A DNA stretch of 64,000 nt, taken from NCBI RefSeq assembly GCF_000271665.2, contig NZ_CP010978.1, positions 2,634,501 through 2,698,500 of the forward strand, given 5' to 3'. This document shows positions 25,858 through 35,048 of this stretch, one piece after another; the stretch's first letter is position 1, and every line of letters begins with the position of its first letter. The notes under the pieces were generated by a model, which was not told the origin of the DNA, did not search any database, and saw only the letters and a program-made list of their open reading frames with translations. Source of the DNA: Pelosinus fermentans JBW45. GTDB taxonomy: Bacteria > Bacillota > Negativicutes > DSM-13327. A program made the position numbers and the translations under genes.

Positions 25858-27468
25858 TCAGGATGCTTTTGGAATATGCAAGTAGGTCCCACACCGGTCG
25901 CTTTGGATTTTGTTATGGAGCTTGTTTACGTTATACCCCATGCATAGTAATAGAAACTCGGTTTGCACCTTTACGCGGCCCCTCATCAGAAATCGCCGAA
26001 ATCCCATGTCCTGTTTGAGCACCCCGAAAGCTCCCTCCACCTGAATGGAGCGGTTCATCCGAAGCATAACACCCTCCTCACCCTTGATACGTGCCTGCAT
26101 TTCTTCACGTTGACGCAAAAAGGTTTTGGATACATACAGGTTCTTGCTTCGTTCTTCGAGGGGAGTCTTGCTCGCTCCCTTGATGCATTGGGCCTTATGC
26201 GGACAGCCGGCACAATCTGGACAGGTGTATACGGTTGTCACGATGGGATATCCGGCCTTAGATCGGGTCTTTTTTTCATAAGCTGCCTGGATCGGGCGCC
26301 CCATGTGACATAGGTAGCTATCGGTCTTTGCATTGTAGTGCATGTTCTCTCGCTTGCCGATGTCTGCCCTATATTTCTTCGTCTTGGCCTTCTCATAATT
26401 CGCGGGCTTTATAAATGCGATTTGGTTGTTTTGCTCGCACCATGTGTAATTTTCCTCACTCTCAAAGCCCGCATCCGCTACGGGTTTTGTATACCCCAGT
26501 CCCTTGAGCGTCTCCAACATCGGGATCAACATTTGGCTGTCGCTTCGGTCCTGACCGATCATTGTGGATACTATATATTCCGCGTCCACCGCCAGTATCG
26601 CGTTGTAGCCCGGTTTAAGCTGACCATTTTTCATATGATCTTCTTTCATCCGCATGAAGGTGGCGTCTCTGTCCGTCTTGGAAAAGCTGTTGCGTTCTCC
26701 AAAGCTATGATTATAGTCATTATACTTTTTCTGCCGAGCAAGGTATTGGTCTACCGTTTGAAGCGCCCGCTGCAGCGAAGTCTTACGCTGTCCTTTGCCG
26801 TGAACAAAAACAATACGGCGTTCAGCTTGCAGTGCTTTTAGCCGTTTGCGCAGCTTTTTTAGGTCTTTGGGCTTTATCACCTGGCCGACATAAAAGCGAA
26901 TCCCAAACTCCGCTGCTAGCGCCGGCAACTCTTCTTTCATCTTCTTCTGCATCTTCTCTTCATTTTTTTGCGTCGATTTCTTCCAGACAAAGCTGTATCG
27001 GTTCGCATTGGCCTCCAATTTGGTTCCGTCTATGAAAACGCTTGACAGCGACAGTTCTCCCGCATCGGTCAACAGTTGCACAAGCTGGGCAAACAGATCG
27101 TCCACGACCTCTGCCAGCCGTTCGCTGCGAAACCGTGCGATCGTCGCGTGATCTGGTGCTTTTCTCCGGCCTAGCAGATACATGAAGTTGACGTCCCGCC
27201 GGCATGCCTGCTCGAGCTTGCGGCTCGAATAGATGCCGTTCATGTATCCATATACAAGTATCTTGAACAGACATTTCGGTGACATCTCGATTCTCCCCAT
27301 TCGGGAGTACGCAGCGTACAATTTGCTGTAATTCATCCTTTCTAGCACCGCGTTGAGCAACCGCACCGAATCATCTGCCGGAATCATTTCGCCAATGTCC
27401 ATCGGTATTACTAGTTGATATACATTTGAGTCTACTGTATAATCTAGTTGTAATTTCTTAGATTTCAC
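25858..27468 (-). CDS. IS1182-family transposase
   Basis: 536 residues, full length and uninterrupted. An N-terminal helix-turn-helix-like region (SPKCLFKILVYGYMNG) leads to a DDE domain with likely acidic residues in FIDGTKLEANAN near 141, VADAGFESEENY near 330 and VEGAFGVLKQDMGF near 486, and a CPDCAGCPHKAQC zinc-like cluster near 420. Starts at GTG (27468) with no clear ribosome site, as in many transposases with weak expression. Appears intact and possibly active. Confidence 0.93.
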   Translation of the reverse strand: MKSKKLQLDYTVDSNVYQLVIPMDIGEMIPADDSVRLLNAVLERMNYSKLYAAYSRMGRIEMSPKCLFKILVYGYMNGIYSSRKLEQACRRDVNFMYLLGRRKAPDHATIARFRSERLAEVVDDLFAQLVQLLTDAGELSLSSVFIDGTKLEANANRYSFVWKKSTQKNEEKMQKKMKEELPALAAEFGIRFYVGQVIKPKDLKKLRKRLKALQAERRIVFVHGKGQRKTSLQRALQTVDQYLARQKKYNDYNHSFGERNSFSKTDRDATFMRMKEDHMKNGQLKPGYNAILAVDAEYIVSTMIGQDRSDSQMLIPMLETLKGLGYTKPVADAGFESEENYTWCEQNNQIAFIKPANYEKAKTKKYRADIGKRENMHYNAKTDSYLCHMGRPIQAAYEKKTRSKAGYPIVTTVYTCPDCAGCPHKAQCIKGASKTPLEERSKNLYVSKTFLRQREEMQARIKGEEGVMLRMNRSIQVEGAFGVLKQDMGFRRFLMRGRVKVQTEFLLLCMGYNVNKLHNKIQSDRCGTYLHIPKAS

Positions 27469-27483
27469 AAACTTGATTTTACA

Positions 27484-27533
27484 ACAAAAGACGGCTTCCA
27501 GCTACTGCTGGTTGCCGTCTTTTGTTTTTTAGG
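27484..27533. terminator. Hairpin upstream of the transposase gene
   Basis: Outer 11-bp and inner 5-bp helices, separated by a TT/TT mismatch, with a loop of 4 bases; a T-run follows on the plus strand. It sits between the right inverted repeat and the transposase start, where it can block read-through transcription into the transposase gene from outside. Confidence 0.65.
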
Positions 27534-27657
27534 GTTGTCTTAGCGCGACAGCCCCTTATGTGTAAGGAATGTATTTATCTAGCCACTAGCCCGTCGTCAT
27601 AATAATTAGCTAATATCAAGCATACTTATATCATCCGCTTAGTTGGAGATGGTATAT

Positions 27658-28241
27658 ATGAGTAATCAAACTTTAATCTGGGCGAGTTTAATAGTATCTT
27701 GGTTATCTACCCTATTACTAAGGAAAAAAGATTTAAGGCGATATGCCTGTTTCTTTATTCTGCATGCTTACTCTCGCTTTTATTTTTGAGGCTGGTATTA
27801 CCCTATATTGGTGGGCAGTAAAAGAACCCTTTTTCCCTCTTGTAAATTTGCCAATATTTCTTTATGTTGCTTATCTTATCGGCACAATTTGGATTTTCAA
27901 ATATACTTATGGACGTTTCTGGCTGTTCATTACCACAAATATCATTTTAGATTTTATCTTGATCTTTTTCCTGATTTATTTGTTCAACGTGGTGTTTGGG
28001 AAGTTTATATATCTTACTCACAAATATTATTCATTACTACTGCACTCGCTACCCTTATCTACGGATACCAGATATGGCAAGAAGGACAGCATGGATTAGT
28101 ATCTATGCCTAATGTGCAGCCTGCATCCGTAAACCGCTAAACAAGGAAAATCAGGATGAACCTAATAACCCAGTAAATTCACCTCACCAATCACATCATC
28201 ATAATGATCCTTCACGATTAAGTCTATCCCTTCAGATATAA
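27658..28241 (+). pseudogene. Decayed small integral membrane protein, three frameshifts
   Basis: Starts at the ATG at 27658 (GGAG 9 bases upstream). Reading needs three frame changes: near 27740, near 27990 and near 28130, ending at a TAA at 28241. The joined product would be about 193 residues with four or five hydrophobic segments, a WWAVKEPFFPL loop, a GYQIWQEGQHG segment and a hydrophilic His/Asn-rich tail. I recall a similar uncharacterised membrane protein in Bacillus-type spore-formers but cannot confirm it. It is on the opposite strand to its neighbours, between the IS and tRNA-Pro. Sequencing errors could mimic the shifts. Confidence 0.7.
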
Positions 28242-28295
28242 ACATTCTTTAATTTGTTTACGTAAAAATCCCTCAGAAACACTTTTACATAAACA

Positions 28296-28323
28296 AAGGG
28301 TTCGCAAAAAAATGCGAACCCTT
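28296..28323 (-). terminator. Terminator after tRNA-Pro
   Basis: Perfect 11-bp arms 28296-28306 and 28313-28323; on the minus strand the loop is all T and the stem is followed by TTTGTTT. It lies 20 bases downstream of the tRNA. Confidence 0.7.
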
Positions 28324-28341
28324 AAATTTACTATGTTGTGC

Positions 28342-28418
28342 TGGTCGGAGCGGCGAGATTCGAACTCACGGCCTCTACCACCCCAAGGTAGCGCTCTACC
28401 AAACTGAGCCACGCCCCG
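28342..28418 (-). tRNA. tRNA-Pro (anticodon UGG)
   Basis: 77 bases on the minus strand. The acceptor stem CGGGGCG pairs with CGCTCCG (one G-U), the D arm has GGCTCAGTTTGGTAGAGC, the anticodon loop is CTTGGGG (anticodon TGG), the T arm has GTTCGAATC, and the 3' ACCA is encoded. No attachment-site duplication was seen beside it. Confidence 0.97.
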
Positions 28419-28465
28419 ACTGACAGAATCTATTGTACCCTTTTTTAGGTAGTATGTCAATAAAT

Positions 28466-29374
28466 TCATTCAATAACTTTTGCGCCCTCAGTGTCAATGC
28501 TAAGCGTAATATATTCGGCTTTTACGTCACACTTAGCGAAAGCTTGAACCATAGCCATACCTATTCTATCGCAATTAGACTCTGTAAAGGCAATTAAACA
28601 AGGGCCAGCGCCGCTTAAAGCTGCACCATACGCACCTTTAGCTACAGCTGCATCAAATACCTGCTGCATACCAGGAATAAGCTGCATCCTATAAGGTTGA
28701 TGAACTTTATCTTCAAGTGCATATTGCAAATGATGAAATTCTCCTTTACACAATGCTCCAATTAATAACGCCACCCTGCTAATATTAAAGACGGCATCTT
28801 TCATTGTTATTGTATCTGGTAATACTTGACGTGCTGTATGCGTAGATAAATTAAACTCAGGGATTGCTACTACCATATTGAGCTTTTTTCCAGGCATAAA
28901 ACGTAAATAGACAGGTTGATTACCTTGCATTACACTTATGGTAATTCCTCCAAAAATTGCAGGTGCTACATTATCTGGATGGCCTTCTATTATAGTAGCC
29001 ATGGAGAATATCTCCTCTTGAGTTAATGTATTTCCCGTTGCTTGATTTGCTGCTATAAGTCCACCTACAATAGCAGCAGCGCTACTGCCTAAACCACGGG
29101 CTAGAGGAATTTTATTATATAACTTAAGGTATATTCCTTGATAGGGCTTTCCTACTTTATCTAACACTGCCTGCACAGCTTGGTAAATAATATTATTCCT
29201 ATCAGTTGGAATACGCCCTTTACCTTCACCCTCTATCTCAATCCTTAAAGTTCCTTCATCACTTAAAGATAATTCGAGCTCACTATAAATAGTACAAGCT
29301 ATGCCCACCGTGTCAAAACCAGGTCCACAATTAGCAGTAGTTCCTGGCACACGAACTTTAACTGTAATCGACAT
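28466..29374 (-). CDS. thrB: Homoserine kinase
   Basis: 302 residues, GHMP kinase family. The N-terminal VRVPGTTANCGPGFDTVG is at residues 7-24 and the ATP loop PLARGLGSSAAAIVGG near residue 90. The C-terminal GAALSGAGPCLIAF motif is near 250. It phosphorylates homoserine on the way to threonine. It follows hom by 31 bases, in the pheB-hom-thrB order. No thrC lies in the window. Confidence 0.95.
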   Translation of the reverse strand: MSITVKVRVPGTTANCGPGFDTVGIACTIYSELELSLSDEGTLRIEIEGEGKGRIPTDRNNIIYQAVQAVLDKVGKPYQGIYLKLYNKIPLARGLGSSAAAIVGGLIAANQATGNTLTQEEIFSMATIIEGHPDNVAPAIFGGITISVMQGNQPVYLRFMPGKKLNMVVAIPEFNLSTHTARQVLPDTITMKDAVFNISRVALLIGALCKGEFHHLQYALEDKVHQPYRMQLIPGMQQVFDAAVAKGAYGAALSGAGPCLIAFTESNCDRIGMAMVQAFAKCDVKAEYITLSIDTEGAKVIE

Positions 29375-29405
29375 ATAGTATCTCCCATCTCATTATCGTC
29401 GAGTA

Positions 29406-30701
29406 TTATGCAAAGTCTTCTGCTTCTACTCGAATTACATTACTTACTTTATTTACTACTGACATGCCGGAAATTGTATTAATAGCCAATCGTAGATTAG
29501 CATCAGATACTTGGTAAGTAATCAATACCAGTTCAGAAGAGTTATTTACTTTTCGTTTTTGAATTACAGAGTGTAAACTTACTTGCTGTGCGCCAAAAGC
29601 ACCAGCGATTGCAGCTAATACACCAGGCTTATCTGCCACTAGTAATCGAATATAATAAGGTGATTCTGTATTTTGTACAGGGCAAAAACTTTTTTGCGAA
29701 TAACAAGTACAAAGAATACGGCTGTTGGCATTATGGGTAATATTACGAGCTACATCAATAATATCAGATACTACAGCACTAGCTGTAGGCATGCCGCCAG
29801 CACCGCGTCCATAAAACATAGTTTCTCCTACCGCATCACCTTTAATATAAATAGCGTTAAAAACATCGTGAACTGAAGCTAACGGGTGCTTTGCAGGGAT
29901 AAAGGCTGGGTGTACACGTACATCAATACCACGCTCATCATCTTTAGCAATTGCCAGTAATTTAATTACATATCCAAGTTCTTTTGCATAAGTAATGTCT
30001 TCTGTGGAAATAGTAGTAATACCCTCAACGTAAACATCATCGATAGACACTCTGCTACCGAAGGCAATCGAAGCTAGTATTGCAATTTTGCGAGCAGCAT
30101 CAAACCCTCCTACATCAGCAGTAGGGTCAGCTTCAGCGTATCCCTTAGCCTGAGCTTCGGCTAAGACACTATTAAAATCCAAACCTTCATTTGCCATTTT
30201 ACTGAGCATATAATTTGTTGTACCATTAATGATTCCCATAACTTCGCTAATTTTGTTTGCTGCCAAACATTGCTTTAAAGGGCGAATAATAGGAATTCCT
30301 CCAGCAACGCTGGCTTCAAATAAGAAGTCTACCTTACTCTTATCAGCAGCTTCAAATATGTCCTGACCGTGTTTTGCTACAACATCCTTATTGGCAGTTA
30401 CTACATGTTTACCAGCGACTAATGCTTGAACAATATAGTCCTTAGTAGGATTCATGCCACCCATGACTTCCACTATAATATCAATATCTGGGTCATTAAT
30501 AATATCATCAATTGTAGTGGTAAATTCAGCATCGACATCTATATTTCTAGTTTTATCAAGTTGACGGACCATTATTTTTTTTATATTTACAGGTATGCCA
30601 ACCTTTTGTGAAATATCATTAGCATTTTCGGTAAGTATTTTAACAACGCTAGTTCCGACAGTTCCCATGCCAAGTAAACCGATAGTAATTGTCTTTCTCA
30701 T
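29406..30701 (-). CDS. hom: Homoserine dehydrogenase
   Basis: 431 residues. NAD(P)-binding GLLGMGTVGTSVVKIL (residues 8-23), the VEVMGG segment near 78, the catalytic region with GFDAARKIAIL near residue 208, and a C-terminal ACT domain from about residue 350 (YYIRLLVADKPGVLAAIAG), which usually gives feedback inhibition by threonine. It reduces aspartate semialdehyde to homoserine. AGGAG precedes the ATG. Confidence 0.96.
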   Translation of the reverse strand: MRKTITIGLLGMGTVGTSVVKILTENANDISQKVGIPVNIKKIMVRQLDKTRNIDVDAEFTTTIDDIINDPDIDIIVEVMGGMNPTKDYIVQALVAGKHVVTANKDVVAKHGQDIFEAADKSKVDFLFEASVAGGIPIIRPLKQCLAANKISEVMGIINGTTNYMLSKMANEGLDFNSVLAEAQAKGYAEADPTADVGGFDAARKIAILASIAFGSRVSIDDVYVEGITTISTEDITYAKELGYVIKLLAIAKDDERGIDVRVHPAFIPAKHPLASVHDVFNAIYIKGDAVGETMFYGRGAGGMPTASAVVSDIIDVARNITHNANSRILCTCYSQKSFCPVQNTESPYYIRLLVADKPGVLAAIAGAFGAQQVSLHSVIQKRKVNNSSELVLITYQVSDANLRLAINTISGMSVVNKVSNVIRVEAEDFA

Positions 30702-30718
30702 TATTGTTTCGCTCCTTT

Positions 30719-31165
30719 TTAAGCTTGACCTAACACTTCTAAGCGTTTAACGCCTTCAACCATTCTTACTTTATCTAGTAAAGCTTCTAAATCAATTACT
30801 AATTCAGCTGTTTCAATAGAAATAGTAGCATTGGCTACACCTTGAAGAGGTATACCTTGGTTAATCGTTAGCACACTGCCACGTTCATTGGCAATTGTAT
30901 TTAACACCCTTGATAGAACACCTTGTTTATGTTCAAGCAAAAGTGCTAATGTTACTATTTTTTCTTTACTTGCTTCGTAAAAAGGAAAGACATAATCTTT
31001 ATATTTATAGTAAGCACTGCGACTCAATTCCATTTTTTCTACAGCCTCATTAATTGTACGTGCTTCACCACGTTTTAACATATCTTTTACTTTAATTGTC
31101 TTTTTTATCGCTTCAGGTAATATTTCTTCACGAACTAGAAAAAATACAGATTTTTGTCCTATCAC
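30719..31165 (-). CDS. pheB: ACT domain protein, UPF0735 (PheB-like)
   Basis: 148 residues. The N-terminal half has a conserved helix-turn-helix-like stretch (TINEAVEKMELSRSAYYKYKD) and the C-terminal half is an ACT domain (VTLALLLEHKQGVLSRVLN...). Bacillus PheB has the same layout but its function is not well defined; a ligand-responsive role in amino acid metabolism is expected. Starts at GTG with AAGGGGG upstream. First gene before hom-thrB, 17 bases from hom. Confidence 0.85.
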   Translation of the reverse strand: MIGQKSVFFLVREEILPEAIKKTIKVKDMLKRGEARTINEAVEKMELSRSAYYKYKDYVFPFYEASKEKIVTLALLLEHKQGVLSRVLNTIANERGSVLTINQGIPLQGVANATISIETAELVIDLEALLDKVRMVEGVKRLEVLGQA

Positions 31166-31218
31166 TACTATACCCCCTTAGTATTACTCATGCGGATAAT
31201 AATCTATTCTCAGTAGAC

Positions 31219-31248
31219 AGTATAGCACTACTACACTACAAAAAACAA
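31219..31248 (-). promoter_or_regulatory. Sigma-A type promoter candidate for pheB-hom-thrB
   Basis: TTGTTT (31243-31248) and TATACT (31219-31224) on the minus strand are separated by 18 bases, about 55 bases upstream of the pheB start. No T-box or other leader RNA is seen between it and the gene. Confidence 0.45.
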
Positions 31249-31261
31249 GTATTATTAATAA

Positions 31262-31297
31262 AAAAAATGGTCAATCTGTACAGATTGACCATTTTTT
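31262..31297 (-). terminator. Intrinsic terminator after spoIVA
   Basis: A stem of up to 17 bp with a 2-base centre. The core 13-bp arms are 31266-31278 and 31281-31293, flanked by A-run and T-run. It is 44 bases downstream of the spoIVA stop. Confidence 0.85.
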
Positions 31298-31340
31298 ATC
31301 AATTTCTTAGCTAGCGCTTTTGTTTTTTATAAGGTTTTAT

Positions 31341-32819
31341 TTAAAAAATGATACATATTAATCCGCCACTCCCATCATTTACAACTTTTTGTAGAGTATC
31401 ACGTAATTTTACCTGTGTATTTTCTGGCATACCAGCAAGTTTATTTTGAATGCCTTCCCGTACTAAAGCATTTAGTGATTTACCAAATAAATTTGTCCGC
31501 CATATTTTTTCTGGTTCTCCTTCAAATTCTCTCATGAGATATTGAACGAGTTCTTCGCTTTGTTTTTCACTACCAATAATAGGTGATATTTCAGCCTGAA
31601 CATCTGTTCTAATTATATGTAATGACGGTGCAGATGCTTTTAATCTCACACCAAAACGATTCCCCGTTTTTATAATTTCTGGTTCCTCTAGGACCATTTC
31701 ATCTAGCTGTGGTGATACAATGCCATATCCAGTTAAATTAACTTGCTCTAACGCACTTGCTATTTTATCATACTCACGCTTTGCAACAGATAAGTCTTGC
31801 ATTAGACGCAATAAATGGTGTTCACCTGAAATAGTAAAGCCTGTCAATTCTTCTAATACTTGATAGAATAAATCAGTTCTGGCTGTAATCTCAATTACTG
31901 CAATCCCATTTCCAAGGTCCATATCGTGCAAAATTACATCTGCAATAAAATCATAACCTGATAAATCATCAATGGCTCGATCAATATCTCTAAGTCTTCT
32001 TACATATTGGACTACTTCGCGTACTGCACCATCAAATTTTTCTCTAAGCCAATGATCAGTTTCCAATTCTTCAATCCATTTCGGCAAAGAAATATTTACT
32101 TCTTTTACTGGAAATTCATATAAAACTTCTTGTAGAATAGCATAAATATCATCTTGGTTAAGTTGAATACAATCAACAGGTACAACAGGAACATCATATT
32201 CATTTTCTAACTTTGCTACTAATTCACGGGTTTCTTTTGAAGTTGGCCGGCATGTATTTAATATGACTAAGAATGGTTTTTCTAATGCTTTTAATTCGTT
32301 AATAACTCTCTCTTCAGCAGGTACATATTTTTCGCGGGGTAAGTCTGTTACACTGCCATCAGTAGTAATTACTAAACCAATTGTAGAATGTTCATCAATT
32401 ACTTTCTTTGTACCAACTTCTGCGGCCTCTTGAAATGGAATTTCATGATCAAACCAAGGTGTAAGTACCATACGGGGACCATCTTGCTCTTCATATCCTA
32501 ATGCACCATCGACAGTATAGCCCACGCAATCAACCATTCTGACTCTAACATTTATATTATCTTTAACACTAATTTCAACAGCTTCATTTGGAATAAATTT
32601 AGGCTCCGTTGTCATAATTGTTTTGCCAGCGGCACTTTGTGGCAGTTCATCCTTAGCTCTTTCTTTCTCATATGGATCAATCATGTTAGGTAAAACCATC
32701 GTTTCCATGAATCGTTTAATAAACGTTGATTTTCCTGTTCTGACTGGACCTACAACACCAATGTAAATATCACCACCAGTGCGTTCGGCAATATCCCGAA
32801 ATAAATCGAATTTTTCCAT
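31341..32819 (-). CDS. spoIVA: Stage IV sporulation protein A
   Basis: 492 residues, the usual length. SpoIVA is the ATPase that polymerises on the forespore surface and anchors the spore coat. The Walker A motif GVVGPVRTGKST is at residues 21-32 and the Walker-B-like VRMVDCVGYTVDGALGYEE near residue 93, with the sensor-type STIGLVITTDGS near 145. The extreme C-terminus (GGLICIIF) matches the membrane-contacting end of the family. GGGAGGG precedes the ATG. A sigma-E type promoter candidate is upstream. Confidence 0.97.
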   Translation of the reverse strand: MEKFDLFRDIAERTGGDIYIGVVGPVRTGKSTFIKRFMETMVLPNMIDPYEKERAKDELPQSAAGKTIMTTEPKFIPNEAVEISVKDNINVRVRMVDCVGYTVDGALGYEEQDGPRMVLTPWFDHEIPFQEAAEVGTKKVIDEHSTIGLVITTDGSVTDLPREKYVPAEERVINELKALEKPFLVILNTCRPTSKETRELVAKLENEYDVPVVPVDCIQLNQDDIYAILQEVLYEFPVKEVNISLPKWIEELETDHWLREKFDGAVREVVQYVRRLRDIDRAIDDLSGYDFIADVILHDMDLGNGIAVIEITARTDLFYQVLEELTGFTISGEHHLLRLMQDLSVAKREYDKIASALEQVNLTGYGIVSPQLDEMVLEEPEIIKTGNRFGVRLKASAPSLHIIRTDVQAEISPIIGSEKQSEELVQYLMREFEGEPEKIWRTNLFGKSLNALVREGIQNKLAGMPENTQVKLRDTLQKVVNDGSGGLICIIF

Positions 32820-32844
32820 TTACCGTTTCCCTCCCTACAGCTAT

Positions 32845-32872
32845 GCTTTATGGAAAATACTAGCGTATATTC
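32845..32872 (-). promoter_or_regulatory. Sigma-E type promoter candidate for spoIVA
   Basis: GAATATA (32866-32872) and CATAAAGC (32845-32852) on the minus strand with a 13-base spacer resemble the mother-cell sigma-E boxes; spoIVA is a sigma-E gene in Bacillus. The -10 match is partial. Confidence 0.4.
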
Positions 32873-33001
32873 TACACTCGCAAACCATCCCTCCCTTAAT
32901 GAAAAAATAAGAATCGAATGAAATGAAATAGTATTTTAAAATTAACTAAATAGTAGTCAATTAATCATTATAAATATATGACATGCCAGCAATATTATTA
33001 C

Positions 33002-33049
33002 AAAGTAAGAAAAAAGACTGAGCCTAAGCCCAGTCTTTTTTCTTACTTT
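33002..33049 (-). terminator. Intrinsic terminator after plsY
   Basis: Perfect 19-bp arms 33002-33020 and 33031-33049, A-rich then T-rich, overlapping the last two bases of the plsY stop codon. Confidence 0.85.
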
Positions 33050-33662
33050 ATTTTTCTTTAGAATTAACACTCATATTACCTACTTTAATTTTTAATTCTG
33101 TACCTTTCAATAGCCTTTCAATATTTGGCTTATGCCTGCCGACGACAAACAAGGCGGCAAGAATACCAAAATATAAGAATTCAATTTTTTCACCCCAAAG
33201 CCACATGAAGATTGGTACTAATACAGCAGATACAATGGATGCCAATGATACATAACGAGTAATATATACTATAATTGCCCATATTAAAAATATGATTGCA
33301 GTAATTTGAGGAACTAATACAGCTATGACACCTAAACCCGTGGCAACGCCGCGTCCACCTGTAAATCTCAAAAACACTGACCAATTATGACCAATAATAG
33401 CAGCGATGCCGCCCGTTAATAATGCGATTGGCGTGCCTATAAAAAAATCACTTGCATATACTGCAATAACTCCTTTGGCTGCATCAGTAAAAAATACCCA
33501 AAAAGCCGGCCATAGACCTAACGTTCGAAATGCATTTGTGGCTCCAATATTTTTACTGCCAAATTGTCGTAAATCCACATTATATATGTTTTTTCCAATA
33601 AGCAATCCGTTTGGAATAGAACCAATCAAATAACCAAGTACAGCGATAAGTAAATAATTCAT
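33048..33662 (-). CDS. plsY: Glycerol-3-phosphate acyltransferase PlsY
   Basis: 204-residue membrane protein. It uses acyl-phosphate to acylate glycerol-3-phosphate, the first step of phospholipid synthesis. The signature GSIPNGLLIGK near residues 14-24, GSKNIGATNAFRTLG near 35-49 and the FTGGRGVATGLGV segment near 102-114 are present, with about five hydrophobic segments. It follows der by 26 bases. Confidence 0.95.
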   Translation of the reverse strand: MNYLLIAVLGYLIGSIPNGLLIGKNIYNVDLRQFGSKNIGATNAFRTLGLWPAFWVFFTDAAKGVIAVYASDFFIGTPIALLTGGIAAIIGHNWSVFLRFTGGRGVATGLGVIAVLVPQITAIIFLIWAIIVYITRYVSLASIVSAVLVPIFMWLWGEKIEFLYFGILAALFVVGRHKPNIERLLKGTELKIKVGNMSVNSKEK

Positions 33663-33688
33663 TATATCACTATCTTCTCCCCATCATA

Positions 33689-35011
33689 TTATTCTTCCTC
33701 TTTACGTCCACGCACCACAAGTTTTAGTGGTGTTCCTTCAAAACCAAAGCTTTCTCGAAGCCGATTCTCTAAGAAGCGCAAATAGGAAAAATGCATTATT
33801 TCGGGTTCATTAACAAAAAGAACAAATGTTGGAGGTTTTACATTAGGCTGAGTAGTAAAATAGATTTTTAAGCGTCTGCCAAACTGTGACGGCGGAGGAT
33901 TAATTGAAACTGCATCTTCAATGACTTGATTTAAAACACTGGTAGCGATACGCATGGTATGCTGTTCTGCTACAAATTTTATCAATTCAGTAACACGAGA
34001 AACTCTTTGATTCGTAAGAGCTGAAATGAATAGTACGGGTGAATATTGCATAAAGGCTAATTCCGTACGAATATTCTCCGTATATCTTAGAGACGTTTTG
34101 CCGTCTTTCTCAAGCAGATCCCATTTATTCACGATAATAACAGAAGCCTTACCTGCATCATGGGCATAGCCTGCGATTTTTTTATCCTGCTCTGTAACAC
34201 CATCTACAGCATCAATCACAATTAAAACCACATCAGAACGATCTACCGCTCGCAATGCTCTCATGACACTATATCTTTCAACAGGAAGCTCGACTTTAGC
34301 TTTACGTCGCATTCCAGCCGTATCAATTAAAACGAAAGATGTATCATCTTTTGTAAAGTGAGTGTCAATCGCATCGCGAGTGGTACCTGCTACATCGCTT
34401 ACAATTACTCGTTCTTCACCAACTAATCGATTTACCAATGAAGATTTTCCTACATTAGGACGACCAATAACCGCAACTTTAATTGTTTCATTATCCTCTT
34501 CCACAACTTCATCATTAGGCAAACGTTTAACAACCTCATCCAGCAAATCACCAATATTTAGAGCATTTGCAGCAGAAATGGCAATTGGATCACCAAGTCC
34601 CAAATTATAAAACTCATATATTTCATTTGCTTTTTGCATGTTATCAACTTTATTTACGGCTACGATCACTGGCTTACGAGTATTACGCAGAATAATAGCA
34701 ACTTCTTCATCGGCTGAAGTTAAACCAACCTTTCCATCTACGATAAATAAAATCGCATCTGCCTCGTCAATTGCTAATTTCGCTTGATATCGCATTGCAG
34801 TTAACATTTTGTCGCTAGATTCTATTTCGATGCCACCGGTATCAATCATCGTAAATTCACGGTCAAGCCACTCTGCATCAAGATAAATCCGATCTCGGGT
34901 AACGCCTGGGATGTTTTCAACGATGGATACTCTTTTCTGTCCAATATAATTAAATAACGTAGATTTACCCACATTAGGGCGTCCAACAATAGCTAAAATT
35001 GGTTTACTCAT
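33689..35011 (-). CDS. der: Ribosome assembly GTPase Der (EngA)
   Basis: 440 residues with two tandem GTPase domains: first GRPNVGKSTLFN (residues 8-19), DTGGIE and NKVD; second GRPNVGKSSLVN (near 182-193), DTAGMRRKAK and NKWD. A C-terminal KH-like domain follows. It acts in 50S ribosome maturation. GGAGA precedes the ATG. Confidence 0.97.
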   Translation of the reverse strand: MSKPILAIVGRPNVGKSTLFNYIGQKRVSIVENIPGVTRDRIYLDAEWLDREFTMIDTGGIEIESSDKMLTAMRYQAKLAIDEADAILFIVDGKVGLTSADEEVAIILRNTRKPVIVAVNKVDNMQKANEIYEFYNLGLGDPIAISAANALNIGDLLDEVVKRLPNDEVVEEDNETIKVAVIGRPNVGKSSLVNRLVGEERVIVSDVAGTTRDAIDTHFTKDDTSFVLIDTAGMRRKAKVELPVERYSVMRALRAVDRSDVVLIVIDAVDGVTEQDKKIAGYAHDAGKASVIIVNKWDLLEKDGKTSLRYTENIRTELAFMQYSPVLFISALTNQRVSRVTELIKFVAEQHTMRIATSVLNQVIEDAVSINPPPSQFGRRLKIYFTTQPNVKPPTFVLFVNEPEIMHFSYLRFLENRLRESFGFEGTPLKLVVRGRKEEE

Positions 35012-35048
35012 ATTTATCTCCTATACATATTCATATATTTTTTATATA

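Larger units (their letters stand above)
25687..27555 (-). mobile_element. IS1182-family insertion sequence
   Basis: About 1.87 kb with one full-length transposase gene. The ends are imperfect inverted repeats: AAGGGCGTGTCGC on the left (from 25687) and AAGGGGCTGTCGC, read inward, on the right (to 27557), 11 of 13 matching. TTAT occurs directly outside both ends (25683-25686 and 27556-27559), compatible with a 4-bp target duplication, though the right copy overlaps the repeat. The interior is clearly richer in GC than the surrounding genes, a sign of transfer. Each end carries a strong hairpin. Confidence 0.85.

Noticed and set aside
26338-27274. Several long ORFs in other frames within the transposase gene
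   Set aside because: They are shadows of the GC-rich transposase coding frame and have no ribosome sites.
28342-28418. tRNA-Pro as an integration site
   Set aside because: No copy of the tRNA 3' end and no integrase is present in the window; the nearby decay is explained by the IS and frameshifts.
28224-28469. Minus-strand ORF of 81 residues
   Set aside because: It runs through tRNA-Pro and its terminator, so it is a chance reading frame.
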